From: an uncultured Nitrospira sp.
GTDB taxonomy: Bacteria; Nitrospirota; Nitrospiria; Nitrospirales; Nitrospiraceae
Assembly: GCA_946479785.1 (NCBI GenBank)
Contig: CAMLHQ010000046.1
Location: 1 to 23,660, forward strand
Reading direction: 5' to 3'
DNA length: 23,660 nucleotides
Of this stretch, positions 8,789-15,022 are shown in pieces; positions within the stretch are counted from its first letter, which is position 1, and the number at the start of each line of letters is the position of its first letter. The translations under genes were made by a program, and so were the position numbers. The notes beneath the pieces are model-generated. The model saw nothing but the letters and a program-made list of their open reading frames with translations. It was not told where the DNA came from and ran no database searches.

Positions 8789-9232
8789 ATGACATCTTCT
8801 GAGCACGCCATCGGTTCCTGCGCAGTCCAACAAGAACCCGTATCATTTATACGTCGGAAAGCGGTTCGCATTACCATCTACACCGGGTTGATTATCTTTG
8901 CCCTCCTCATGATCATCCTGCCGTTGATCGCCAAATTGCGCGATCCGAATTTCGCAACGCACATCGCCGAGCATCGAGTCATGGTCGGCATGTCGAAGGA
9001 GCAAGTTCTGCAATCCTGGGGTGGGCCACAGACGATCAACACGACCTTCACCAAGGACGGGATTCGCCAGGAAGAATGGATTTTTGAAGACTGGGAGAGC
9101 GCGGCAACCGTCAAGCACCGCTACTTGTACTTCGAGGAAGGCACGCTTATCGGAGGATGGTTTCAAGGCTCCGGCGAGCGACTTCCGACGCAATCGCCGT
9201 CCAACCCCCACAATCCTCAGCCTTCACGCTAG
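8789..9232 (+). CDS. Membrane-anchored protein with a BamE/SmpA-like domain
   Basis: A 147-residue protein with a cytoplasmic N terminus, one strong membrane helix (about 29-49, TIYTGLIIFALLMIILPLIA) and an outward domain. Residues 63-80 read RVMVGMSKEQVLQSWGGP, matching the G-M-[ST]-x-x-x-V-x-x-x-x-G-x-P signature of BamE/SmpA/OmlA-like folds, followed by a Trp/Tyr-containing beta section (EEWIFEDWES, KHRYLYFEEGTLIGGW). The C-terminal 20 residues are Pro/Ser/Asn-rich and probably disordered. There is no lipobox cysteine after the helix, so it is not a classic BamE lipoprotein. Start is ATG with a very short predicted leader. It ends 7 nt before the stop of the convergent DUF2007-like gene. 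Exact role unknown. Confidence 0.75.
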   Translation: MTSSEHAIGSCAVQQEPVSFIRRKAVRITIYTGLIIFALLMIILPLIAKLRDPNFATHIAEHRVMVGMSKEQVLQSWGGPQTINTTFTKDGIRQEEWIFEDWESAATVKHRYLYFEEGTLIGGWFQGSGERLPTQSPSNPHNPQPSR

Positions 9233-9239
9233 AATCGAT

Positions 9240-9476
9240 TCAGCCGTTTCCGGACACGTCACGCACATCGGTTCGGAGCCGGTGCAGCAGGAATTCGGCC
9301 CGCTGATAGTCATGCTCTTCGACCAAAACGTGAGAATTGAGGGCAGGAATTCCCGGATAGAGACTGCTTACATACGCATGACGGATCCAATAGGCAATCC
9401 CGTTCCCCTCGAGCAGACTCTGGAGGATAACCAGCTCGCTCATGTTGTAGGGCTCAGTTAGGCGAACAAGACTCAT
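9240..9476 (-). CDS. DUF2007-like small protein
   Basis: A 78-residue protein resembling the DUF2007 family (putative signal-transducing domain, a ferredoxin-like fold): LVRLTEPYNMSELVILQSLLEGNGIAYWIRH at the N terminus (residues 3-33, split as RLTEPYN and LLEGNGI) and HVLVEEHDYQRAEFLLHRL later, the typical pattern of sensing which of several compartments or strands was changed and the DYQRAxxLL helix. No enzyme activity is known for the family. The ATG at 9476 was chosen because the family usually begins just before the LVRL strand; an upstream TTG at 9515 in the same frame has no ribosome binding site. A TACAAT sequence abuts the ATG but is too close to serve as its own -10 box. It probably follows the gene at 9538-9822 in one transcript, 61 nt apart. 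Confidence 0.7.
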   Translation of the reverse strand: MSLVRLTEPYNMSELVILQSLLEGNGIAYWIRHAYVSSLYPGIPALNSHVLVEEHDYQRAEFLLHRLRTDVRDVSGNG

Positions 9477-9537
9477 ATTGTAGCACTCGCCCGTTTCATT
9501 GCTTTTTGTCTCCAAGGCTTTTACACTCGATTGCAGA

Positions 9538-9822
9538 TCACGGCGTCTCAGTGATTTGGACTCGCCGCTGCTTGCCGGAACCTCCGGAAATCGTCAGCAC
9601 GCGCTTCCATTCACGAACTTGATACACGGCCCAAGCCGGTGATTGCCCTTTAAAGTAGGCGTCGGGGTCTTCCCCGCTGGCATTCAGATAAATGGGTTCC
9701 GTAAATCCTTCGTCCAGTACATAGTCGAGGAGACACTCTGTGACAAAGCCGGAGCCACGGAGTGCGACATCGGCGAGCAGCGACAGAATTTCCTCGGGAT
9801 TCTGCACAGTCACTGGTTTCAT
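9538..9822 (-). CDS. Hypothetical protein, 94 residues
   Basis: Not recognised. The small soluble acidic N-terminal half (NPEEILSLLADVALRGSG, then ECLLDYVLDEGF) looks helical, and the C-terminal half (AVYQVREWKRVLTISGG, then RRVQITETP) looks like beta strands with a basic turn. No signal peptide, cysteine cluster or known catalytic motif is visible. The ATG start is well supported by GGAGG 5 nt upstream and by a promoter at 9841-9870. The gene is divergent from the di-metal enzyme at 9876; their starts are 53 nt apart. Real gene with good confidence because of the strong ribosome binding site and promoter; function unknown. Confidence 0.7.
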   Translation of the reverse strand: MKPVTVQNPEEILSLLADVALRGSGFVTECLLDYVLDEGFTEPIYLNASGEDPDAYFKGQSPAWAVYQVREWKRVLTISGGSGKQRRVQITETP

Positions 9823-9840
9823 AGACGCCTCCGCGCGGGG

Positions 9841-9870
9841 ATTGTAACGAGGGCTCGATCAGGAAGGCAA
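9841..9870 (-). promoter_or_regulatory. Predicted sigma-70 promoter of the 9822 gene
   Basis: Minus-strand TTGCCT (9865-9870), 18-bp spacer, TACAAT (9841-9846). Its -35 box overlaps the GAAGG ribosome binding site of the divergent gene at 9876, so the two transcription units are physically interlocked. Confidence 0.6.
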
Positions 9871-9875
9871 CCGGC

Positions 9876-10628
9876 ATGACACGACCATTGACTAATAGCC
9901 GCTTTCAAGAAGAAATCTTGCGCATCATGGATTGCAAACATCATTGGGCTTGGCCGTCTTTCGCCGATGGAACGGTCACGATCAAGCAATTGAAACGGCA
10001 TTTTCAGCAAGAATACGGCGTTTATGTACGAGATTTTCCCGTGCTTCTGGCTCGAATCCACGGGACGAACCCTCCCCTTGCCGTCCGTCGCATGCTCGCT
10101 GAAAACATTTATGAAGAAGATACTGGCGGATTGTCGTTGGGCAAGTCCCATCCAGAACAATTTTTAGCCATGATGGCCGGTCTCGGCCTTCCCTCACACA
10201 TGTTCGACAAGATCACGCTACTGCCTGCGGCTCGCCGCTATCGGGCCTGGCTGGACCGAGCTTCGAACCATCGAAACTGGGTCGTCGGTGCCGCCGTCCT
10301 GACCGTGTTTGTCGAAGGAAGCATCAAGGACCGAAATGAGCTGTCCGAACCCTCGAAACCCAAAACCGCGGAAGAAATTGAATCCATCATTCAGCAACAT
10401 CCGCTGGTGAAGCATTACGGTCTTTCTCCCGAGGCGATGGACCTCATCCGGGCACACCAAATGGTCGAGGCCGGACACCGTCACGATGCGTATAACATGG
10501 TCGTGAATTATGCCAACACACGCGCTCTGCAGCAGACCGTTCTGAGCTCTCTCAAGACTTGTTTACGACTTTGGACCGCCTATCGTGATGGAGTAGCCCG
10601 GGTCTGCGGCCTTAGAAAGACCTCATAG
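9876..10628 (+). CDS. PqqC/CADD-like (TENA/heme-oxygenase fold) di-metal oxygenase-type protein
   Basis: Helical protein of 250 residues related to iron-containing redox enzymes such as chlamydial CADD, which makes p-aminobenzoate, and to PqqC. The stretch after residue 21 (HHWAWPSF, then VTIKQLKRHFQQEY and DFPVLLARIH) aligns with CADD helix for helix. Candidate metal ligands are E80 or E81, H92, E147, H194, E198 and H201; the last three form H-x3-E-x2-H where CADD has H-x3-D-x2-H. There is an extra Gly-rich loop between E81 and H92. The tyrosine that CADD uses as its own substrate (Y27, by my alignment) is W26 here. ATG with GAAGG 8 nt upstream. It overlaps the next gene by one base (TAGTG), so the two are coupled. 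An oxygenase role is likely; the substrate is unknown. Confidence 0.82.
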   Translation: MTRPLTNSRFQEEILRIMDCKHHWAWPSFADGTVTIKQLKRHFQQEYGVYVRDFPVLLARIHGTNPPLAVRRMLAENIYEEDTGGLSLGKSHPEQFLAMMAGLGLPSHMFDKITLLPAARRYRAWLDRASNHRNWVVGAAVLTVFVEGSIKDRNELSEPSKPKTAEEIESIIQQHPLVKHYGLSPEAMDLIRAHQMVEAGHRHDAYNMVVNYANTRALQQTVLSSLKTCLRLWTAYRDGVARVCGLRKTS

Positions 10629-11515
10629 TGTTACGACCTGGTGAAGCTGTCCTTCTCCTCGTTGTCGTTGCCATCAGCTTTCCACCGTGTGCTCTCAGTT
10701 CCTCGGTCCCGGACGACATGATGCTGATCCCCGCCGGTGAGTTTCTAATGGGTGCGCCGGCCGGTACCGACGGTCTTCCAGACGAACAGCCCCAGCGTGC
10801 GATCTTTCTCGGCAGCGTGTATCTCGACCGGCACGAGGTCACGAACGAGGCGTATGTTGCTTTCGTTTCAGCGACGAAGCATCGGATGCCCGAAAACAAC
10901 AATCCGGCTTCGACACTGTGGAACAACCAGATGCCGATGCCCGGAATCGAACGGCATCCGGTCGTCAACGTCAGTTGGACTGATGCGGATACTTATTGTC
11001 GATGGGTAGGCAAGCGTCTTCCAACCGAAGCTGAATGGGAAAAGGCGGCGCGAGGAACAGATGGGCGACGCTATCCCTGGGGAAATGAGTGGGATCTTCA
11101 ACTGGCTAACAGTGCCAGTTATTGGGTTGGGCGCACAGTCGAATTCGACAGTGGAGCAGATTGGAATGCATTTTGGGTCCAGGGTGAGGGAGGACGGATT
11201 GCCAAGGAGAAGGGAATCAAAGGCGAAGTGCTGACCATGCCTGTTGGAAGTTTTCCTGCTGCCGCGAGTCCCTACGGCCTCCTTGACATGGCCGGCAATG
11301 TCGCTGAATGGGTGCAGGATTGGTACGACCCCAACTACTACCGATCGGCGCCGCTGACTAATCCATCCGGTCCAGACCGAGGGGCCATCAAATCGATGCG
11401 TGGAGGATCTTGGCTGAAGCCCGCCGTTAGCCTCCGCACAAGCGATCGGGATTGGGGCACAATGGATAGCCGTCCGAGCGGAACCGGCTTCCGTTGCGCG
11501 AAAGACGCCTACTAA
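10628..11515 (+). CDS. Exported FGE-sulfatase (SUMF1/EgtB-fold) domain protein lacking the catalytic cysteines
   Basis: A 295-residue protein with an N-terminal signal peptide (hydrophobic core 7-20, cleavage likely near 25) and then one FGE-sulfatase domain: MMLIPAGEFLMGA (31-43), VYLDRHEVTNEAY (64-76), HPVVNVSWTDADTYCRW (110-126), KRLPTEAEWEKAARG (129-143), YPWGNEW, GLLDMAGNVAEWVQDWY (217-233), RGGSW (258-262) and GFRC (287-290). In true formylglycine-generating enzymes two cysteines follow GGS-[WY]; here that stretch is LKPAVSLRTS, so copper/cysteine chemistry is not expected. A charged insert (about 165-200) is unusual. The GTG start overlaps the upstream stop (TAGTG). Likely a periplasmic partner or binding protein for the coupled di-metal enzyme pathway, though this is inference. 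No sulfatase lies nearby. Confidence 0.88.
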   Translation: MLRPGEAVLLLVVVAISFPPCALSSSVPDDMMLIPAGEFLMGAPAGTDGLPDEQPQRAIFLGSVYLDRHEVTNEAYVAFVSATKHRMPENNNPASTLWNNQMPMPGIERHPVVNVSWTDADTYCRWVGKRLPTEAEWEKAARGTDGRRYPWGNEWDLQLANSASYWVGRTVEFDSGADWNAFWVQGEGGRIAKEKGIKGEVLTMPVGSFPAAASPYGLLDMAGNVAEWVQDWYDPNYYRSAPLTNPSGPDRGAIKSMRGGSWLKPAVSLRTSDRDWGTMDSRPSGTGFRCAKDAY

Positions 11516-11589
11516 GCCCCTCCTCAGCCCAACCGTTTTTATAGATCTTCCCCGAATTCAGAAGCCCTGAAAGCTGAGAAGGTAAATCG

Positions 11590-12255
11590 TTAAGGCTTCA
11601 TCACGAAGTCGACTCGTTCCACTCGCACGAACGGCATGATCAATCCAAGGCCTTCTTCGTCGTGGGAAAAGTCGTAGACAATGGATTCTTCCGGAATCAG
11701 CTTTCCGGTCATTACAACATCGATTTCCACCGACTGCCCCTGCTCCAATCGGCGTTGGAACCATTCCTGATGAAGCAGATCGGTGGTGACACTCAGATTA
11801 CCGGGTGCTTCTTCGGGCTTGAAACGTACCATCCCCCAGCTGGTCTTCATGAACTTTGGCCCGAGCGCAACAGGGAATCCGCCAATGTGAGGCTCGTACC
11901 GGGAGAGTTCGCCTGTCCATGAAAATGCCAGAAGCCTCGACAGCTCAGGCCGGCCTTCTCGCTTCGCATCGCGTTCCCTATTGAGCGCAAATAACCGATC
12001 GTCATGCCCCGGATCGTGATGTCCATGACCATACACCATTTTCCAATCCGGCGGCTGTCCGTCCAGTTCGGCCAAGAATTGCTCGACCGCGGATGGATGG
12101 AGCATGAGGGAAGTCGCGGAAGGAAGAAAAGTTTGGAGTTCGTTCACATCAAGGAATCGTAGCGGACCAGGCCCACCGATGTCCTCGCTCCGTCCGTTAA
12201 TCGAGGTCAGCAAAACGAGCGCCAGTGCGGCAGCGCTGACCACAGTGATACCCAT
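11590..12255 (-). CDS. Secreted hypothetical protein with a His/Asp-rich segment
   Basis: Not recognised. 221 residues with an N-terminal hydrophobic segment (4-18, TVVSAAALALVLLTS) that looks like a signal peptide, so it is predicted to be periplasmic or secreted. Residues 77-86 read HGHHDPGHDD, a likely metal-binding or flexible patch. The rest contains an arginine/glutamate-rich helix (LNRERDAKREGRPELSRLL), and a C-terminal beta section ending FVRVERVDFVMKP. No cysteine is present in the mature part. The ATG is 9 nt after the upstream gene's stop with only weak ribosome binding sequence, consistent with coupling in the three-gene operon led by the FmdB zinc ribbon. A 74-nt spacer separates its stop from the convergent FGE-like gene. 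Function unknown. Confidence 0.72.
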   Translation of the reverse strand: MGITVVSAAALALVLLTSINGRSEDIGGPGPLRFLDVNELQTFLPSATSLMLHPSAVEQFLAELDGQPPDWKMVYGHGHHDPGHDDRLFALNRERDAKREGRPELSRLLAFSWTGELSRYEPHIGGFPVALGPKFMKTSWGMVRFKPEEAPGNLSVTTDLLHQEWFQRRLEQGQSVEIDVVMTGKLIPEESIVYDFSHDEEGLGLIMPFVRVERVDFVMKP

Positions 12256-12264
12256 ACAAAACCA

Positions 12265-12585
12265 TCATTCTGGCGCACGAACCATCGCCTGCTCAAAGTT
12301 CGCAAGCAAGGCTTTCACCCCTTCATGATCTTGGGACAGCACGCCATGCTGCGTAAGCATGACCAGTCGAGGAGTGGGATCGATGCGCCGGAGCGCCTGT
12401 TTATTCAAACCGGCAGTGTCCACGGCTTTGCGGTAGGCCGCGAGCCAGGATTCGGTGATCGCCCGCAATCCAGAGTCGGTCGGTTTCATGCGGCTCAACC
12501 GCACTTGTTGTAGTAGCTTGATGAGGGGGTCCGACTGCGAGATGACGTCAATCGCACGTTGCAATGCGAGTTCAATGCTGTCCAT
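12265..12585 (-). CDS. Hypothetical protein, 106 residues
   Basis: Not recognised. All-helical by appearance: MDSIELALQRAIDVISQSDPLIKLLQ split by polar turns, then LRAITESWLAAYRKAVDTAG and a closing helix GVKALLANFEQAM. No signal peptide, cysteine or membrane segment. The ATG at 12585 lies 2 nt after the FmdB-family stop and has no Shine-Dalgarno, so translation is probably coupled to the upstream gene; a TTG at 12603 would overlap that gene and is less likely. It ends 9 nt before the secreted protein gene, giving a tight three-gene operon. The amphipathic helices suggest a protein-binding role, but nothing specific can be said. Confidence 0.7.
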   Translation of the reverse strand: MDSIELALQRAIDVISQSDPLIKLLQQVRLSRMKPTDSGLRAITESWLAAYRKAVDTAGLNKQALRRIDPTPRLVMLTQHGVLSQDHEGVKALLANFEQAMVRAPE

Positions 12586-12587
12586 CG

Positions 12588-12815
12588 TTAATTCATGGAA
12601 CAAGCCCCTGGGCCACGAGGATCCCCGCAGCTCCCGCAGGCGCCTCCGCCTCCGGATGGCGCTTCCCAGCCTCCTGTCGCGCCAACCCCGAACGAAGACA
12701 ATTGTTTTTCAAGTTTCTTTGTATGGCACTTTGGACAGGCAGCCTCGGTTTTGCCTTGAATCAACAACTCAAACCGATGATTGCATTCGCGACACACATA
12801 TTCGAAGATAGGCAT
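12588..12815 (-). CDS. FmdB-family zinc ribbon protein
   Basis: Small regulator-like zinc ribbon of the FmdB family, found widely and named from the formamidase gene region of Methylophilus. The 75-residue product starts MPIFEYVCRECNHRFELL and has the two knuckles C8-x2-C11 and C27-x2-C30, then a conserved KLEKQLSSFG, and a Gly-rich tail with three more cysteines (C60, C63, C72) in the usual CGSCGDPRGPGACS ending. The ATG at 12815 has AGGAG 8 nt upstream and matches the family start; a GTG at 12824 in the same frame is less likely. It heads a three-gene operon and has its own promoter with a perfect -10 box. Role in the cell is not established for the family; the zinc ribbon assignment is secure. 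Confidence 0.93.
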   Translation of the reverse strand: MPIFEYVCRECNHRFELLIQGKTEAACPKCHTKKLEKQLSSFGVGATGGWEAPSGGGGACGSCGDPRGPGACSMN

Positions 12816-12840
12816 GGTGCTCACTCCTGGTTGGATTCGT

Positions 12841-12870
12841 ATTATAGAGGCGCCTGACTGCGCTTCGCAA
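12841..12870 (-). promoter_or_regulatory. Predicted sigma-70 promoter of the FmdB operon
   Basis: Minus-strand TTGCGA (12865-12870), 18-bp spacer, perfect TATAAT (12841-12846), about 20 nt before the expected first codon. It lies in the 71-bp gap shared with the divergent gene at 12887. Confidence 0.65.
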
Positions 12871-12886
12871 CGCCATGAGGCAGGCC

Positions 12887-13159
12887 ATGTATCAAGAAGA
12901 GAAAACGTTTACCCTGCGATTCAGCCTGGAAGCCTCCTTTCCAGATGAATATGAGGGCGATGATGATCGCCTCGCCTGGGTACAGGAGTGGGAATCCCGC
13001 ATCAAGCCGCACCTGTTGAAACAGGTCTTTGAATCGCTTCGGCAGCACCCGGCTTGGAGCGCGCACATTCGTAATCGTGGAATGTCCTCCATTGACGAGA
13101 TCGAGATTGTCCTGGCACGGGATTTTTCGAAGCCCATACCGTTTTCACTGACGTCATGA
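12887..13159 (+). CDS. Hypothetical protein, 90 residues, coupled to hemW
   Basis: Not recognised. Small acidic protein: an N-terminal strand-like TFTLRFSLEASF, an acidic turn (DEYEGDDD), a helix with two Trp (LAWVQEWESRIKPHLLKQVFESL split around the prolines), then HPAWSAHIRNRGMS and a final strand EIEIVLARDF. The ATG at 12887 has GAGG about 7 nt upstream; an ATG at 12875 in the same frame has no ribosome binding site. Its TGA overlaps the hemW ATG (ATGA), so the two are translationally coupled, which suggests a link to radical-SAM or heme handling, but that is inference only. No cysteine, so it is not a heme-thiolate or Fe-S protein. Confidence 0.72.
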   Translation: MYQEEKTFTLRFSLEASFPDEYEGDDDRLAWVQEWESRIKPHLLKQVFESLRQHPAWSAHIRNRGMSSIDEIEIVLARDFSKPIPFSLTS

Positions 13160-14289
13160 CAATCCCCATCGGCCTCTATCTCCACATTCCATTCTGTGGG
13201 CAACGCTGTGATTTTTGCGCCTTCTACTTGGAATTGTATCGTGAACCGGCCGCCGAAGCGTTTCTTCACGCTCTGGAAGAAGAGATCCGGTTGCAGGCCG
13301 CGGAAGAGGGAATCAAAGAGCGCACGTTCCATTCCGTGTACTTCGGGGGAGGAACGCCAACCGCGCTGAGAGCCGATCAGCTAATCACCATTCTCGCCGG
13401 CATTCGCCGATCATTTTCGCTTCATGAGCATTGCGAAATCACGATCGAAGCTCACCCCAACACGGTCGCCGGAGTACATCTTGCGGCATTACGCGAAACC
13501 GGCTTTAGTCGCATCAGCTTCGGCGCGGAATCAATGCAGGAGGACGAGTTGGTTGGCATGGGCCGACCCGGTACTGTTCAAGACACGACCGGGGCTGTGC
13601 GGGCTGCTCGCGAGGCGGGATTCACCAATATCAATCTCGACCTGATGTATGGCCTTCCTCATCAAACCATAGAGAGCTGGACGCAGTCACTCCTGCGGTG
13701 CATCGAACTCGGGCCCACCCATCTCTCCTGCTACGCATTAACGGTGGAAGAGGGAACGCGACTTGCTCACGACATCCGGCAGCAACATCGACAAGCCCCG
13801 GACGAGTCGCTTCAAATTGAGATGGATCAAGTGGCGCAGAATATCCTCTCCGATGCTGGGTACCAACAATACGAAATTTCCAACTATGCCAGGCCCGGAT
13901 TTGAATGCCGCCACAACCTGCTCTATTGGACACAGGGGGACTATCTTGGGCTTGGACCAAGCGCTCAGTCTCTTGTGCGAGGCGTCCGTTTTGGAAATGT
14001 CGCCAATCTAACCGCCTACCAGGCTGCCTTGGCTGAACACACATTACCGATTCACAATCGGACCAATCTGACGAATGAAGAACAGCTTCGTGATGCGGTC
14101 ATTTTTGGACTAAGGTTGGGCCAAGGCATTCCCACTCATCAGTTGAGAGACCACGCCAGGAACTACGGTTATGCCAAGACGCTCGAAGAACTCAGAGCCG
14201 GCGAACTGATAGTGGAAGAAGGACAGCGCAGCCGCCTGTCTGCGCAAGGCCGCCTGTACGCCGACACGATCGCAGAGAAGTTGTTCTGA
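13156..14289 (+). CDS. hemW: HemW, radical-SAM heme chaperone (coproporphyrinogen oxidase-like)
   Basis: Member of the HemN/HemW radical SAM family; HemW proteins bind heme and hand it to apoproteins, and generally do not oxidise coproporphyrinogen. The 377-residue length fits HemW (HemN is about 450 or more). The Fe-S cluster motif is C14-x3-C18-x2-C21 (HIPFCGQRCDFCAFY); downstream are YFGGGTPTAL, ITIEAHPN, GFSRISFGAES, NINLDLMYGLPHQT, LSCYALTVEEGT, YEISNYARPGFECRHNLLYW, and YLGLGPSAQS. The C-terminal HemW_C part is present. No CNRRC tail of the sort sometimes linked to HemN proper. It overlaps the upstream small gene by four bases (ATGA). Its stop is one base from the stop of the convergent membrane protein gene. 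Annotations naming it coproporphyrinogen oxidase would be misleading. Confidence 0.95.
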   Translation: MTIPIGLYLHIPFCGQRCDFCAFYLELYREPAAEAFLHALEEEIRLQAAEEGIKERTFHSVYFGGGTPTALRADQLITILAGIRRSFSLHEHCEITIEAHPNTVAGVHLAALRETGFSRISFGAESMQEDELVGMGRPGTVQDTTGAVRAAREAGFTNINLDLMYGLPHQTIESWTQSLLRCIELGPTHLSCYALTVEEGTRLAHDIRQQHRQAPDESLQIEMDQVAQNILSDAGYQQYEISNYARPGFECRHNLLYWTQGDYLGLGPSAQSLVRGVRFGNVANLTAYQAALAEHTLPIHNRTNLTNEEQLRDAVIFGLRLGQGIPTHQLRDHARNYGYAKTLEELRAGELIVEEGQRSRLSAQGRLYADTIAEKLF

Positions 14290-14290
14290 A

Positions 14291-14650
14291 TTAGTGCCGG
14301 ACCATCAGGACATGCAACGCCGTATCCGTGAGAATTCCCGCCCAGGCTATTCCGTTCAGCCAACGCATCGCTGCGTGCGATCCTTTCCAATGATGGAGCA
14401 ACGCACCGAACAGACAGAGTTGTGTGAGTAATGAGAATGGCCGATGCAGGTTGGCTGATACGAGTCCTCGCTCGCTGGCAACCGCGGAAGCAGCTGCGAG
14501 GAAATAGCAGGTAAAGGCCCCGATCTGTAGCCAGCGGGCACGAAGGTCATCCCTCCCCCGAACCACCAAAACCAACGCCCAGGTTAAACAGGCGATGACG
14601 ATCAATAACAGGAGAGGGAAAAGAGGCCACCAAACCCTGGCATCCAGCAT
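14291..14650 (-). CDS. Small integral membrane protein, four predicted helices
   Basis: Not recognised. 119 residues with four hydrophobic stretches: about 8-30 (WPLFPLLLLIVIACLTWALV), 43-60 (IGAFTCYFLAAASAVAS), 71-89 (FSLLTQLCLFGALLHHW) and 97-115 (NGIAWAGILTDTALHVLM), separated by short basic loops (RGRDDLRARW, HRP), which suggests an inner-membrane protein with both ends outside or both inside. No transport or enzymatic motif is recognised. The ATG at 14650 is 8 nt after a TAGAGT -10 box, so the mRNA may be leaderless; a TTG at 14668 lies inside the promoter and is rejected. It is convergent with hemW with a single base between the two stops. Confidence 0.7.
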   Translation of the reverse strand: MLDARVWWPLFPLLLLIVIACLTWALVLVVRGRDDLRARWLQIGAFTCYFLAAASAVASERGLVSANLHRPFSLLTQLCLFGALLHHWKGSHAAMRWLNGIAWAGILTDTALHVLMVRH

Positions 14651-14658
14651 GGGCGGCG

Positions 14659-14687
14659 ACTCTAGCAAGCCTGTGGCAGGAGGTCAA
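14659..14687 (-). promoter_or_regulatory. Predicted sigma-70 promoter giving a leaderless transcript
   Basis: Minus-strand TTGACC (14682-14687), 17-bp spacer, TAGAGT (14659-14664). Only 8 nt separate the -10 box from the ATG at 14650, so the start is expected at or within a base or two of the A of ATG. Confidence 0.6.
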
Positions 14688-14758
14688 TGACAAGCCCAAT
14701 GCCATTGACTTTCTTCATGGGCAAGGGAGAGACTAACAAGTGATCATCTGGAGGTTGT

Positions 14759-14959
14759 ATGCCGGTCAATATGGACCCAACAAAAAAACGCCGCCGGCAG
14801 CAGACTAGTGGCCCGGTTCCAACCGATAAGGCGACACATCACCCGCCGAAGAAACAGTTTGGTGAAGAGACGGAAGAAGACCGGATCAAGGCTCTCGCAG
14901 ATGCCGAAAAGAAAAATCTGTGGGATGCCACAGAAGTCATCGATATGGACACGTTCTAA
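14759..14959 (+). CDS. Small charged hypothetical protein, 66 residues
   Basis: Not recognised. Low-complexity, probably disordered protein: a basic N terminus (TKKRRRQQ), a Pro/His/Lys middle (THHPPKKQ) and an acidic C-terminal half (EETEEDRIKALADAEKKN, then DATEVIDMDTF). No cysteine or membrane segment. The ATG has GGAGG 4 nt upstream, which is the main evidence that it is translated. It is followed by a hairpin at 14979-15009, and converges on cax. The charge split suggests binding to nucleic acid or to a basic partner, but this is a guess. Its reality rests on the ribosome binding site and the hairpin. Confidence 0.6.
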   Translation: MPVNMDPTKKRRRQQTSGPVPTDKATHHPPKKQFGEETEEDRIKALADAEKKNLWDATEVIDMDTF

Positions 14960-14978
14960 TCGCCTTCCTGTTCCTCCT

Positions 14979-15009
14979 GGTTCCATCGTTTTTCTTGGAA
15001 GATGGAACC
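14979..15009 (+). terminator. Hairpin between convergent genes, probable terminator
   Basis: GGTTCCATC (14979-14987) pairs perfectly with GATGGAACC (15001-15009) around a 13-nt loop. The plus-strand side is followed by GTTTCATTT, a weak T-run, so it best terminates the small gene at 14759; on the minus strand it lies 14 nt after the cax stop but no T-run follows. It is the only clear perfect stem I found between convergent genes in this window. Confidence 0.6.
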
Positions 15010-15022
15010 GTTTCATTTCCCC

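Noticed and set aside
9477..9515. Longer DUF2007 start at TTG 9515
   Set aside because: No ribosome binding site and it adds residues before the usual family start.
11516..11589. CCTCAGC and GCTGAGA as a terminator stem between convergent genes
   Set aside because: The arms are about 45 nt apart with no run of T at the end; weak.
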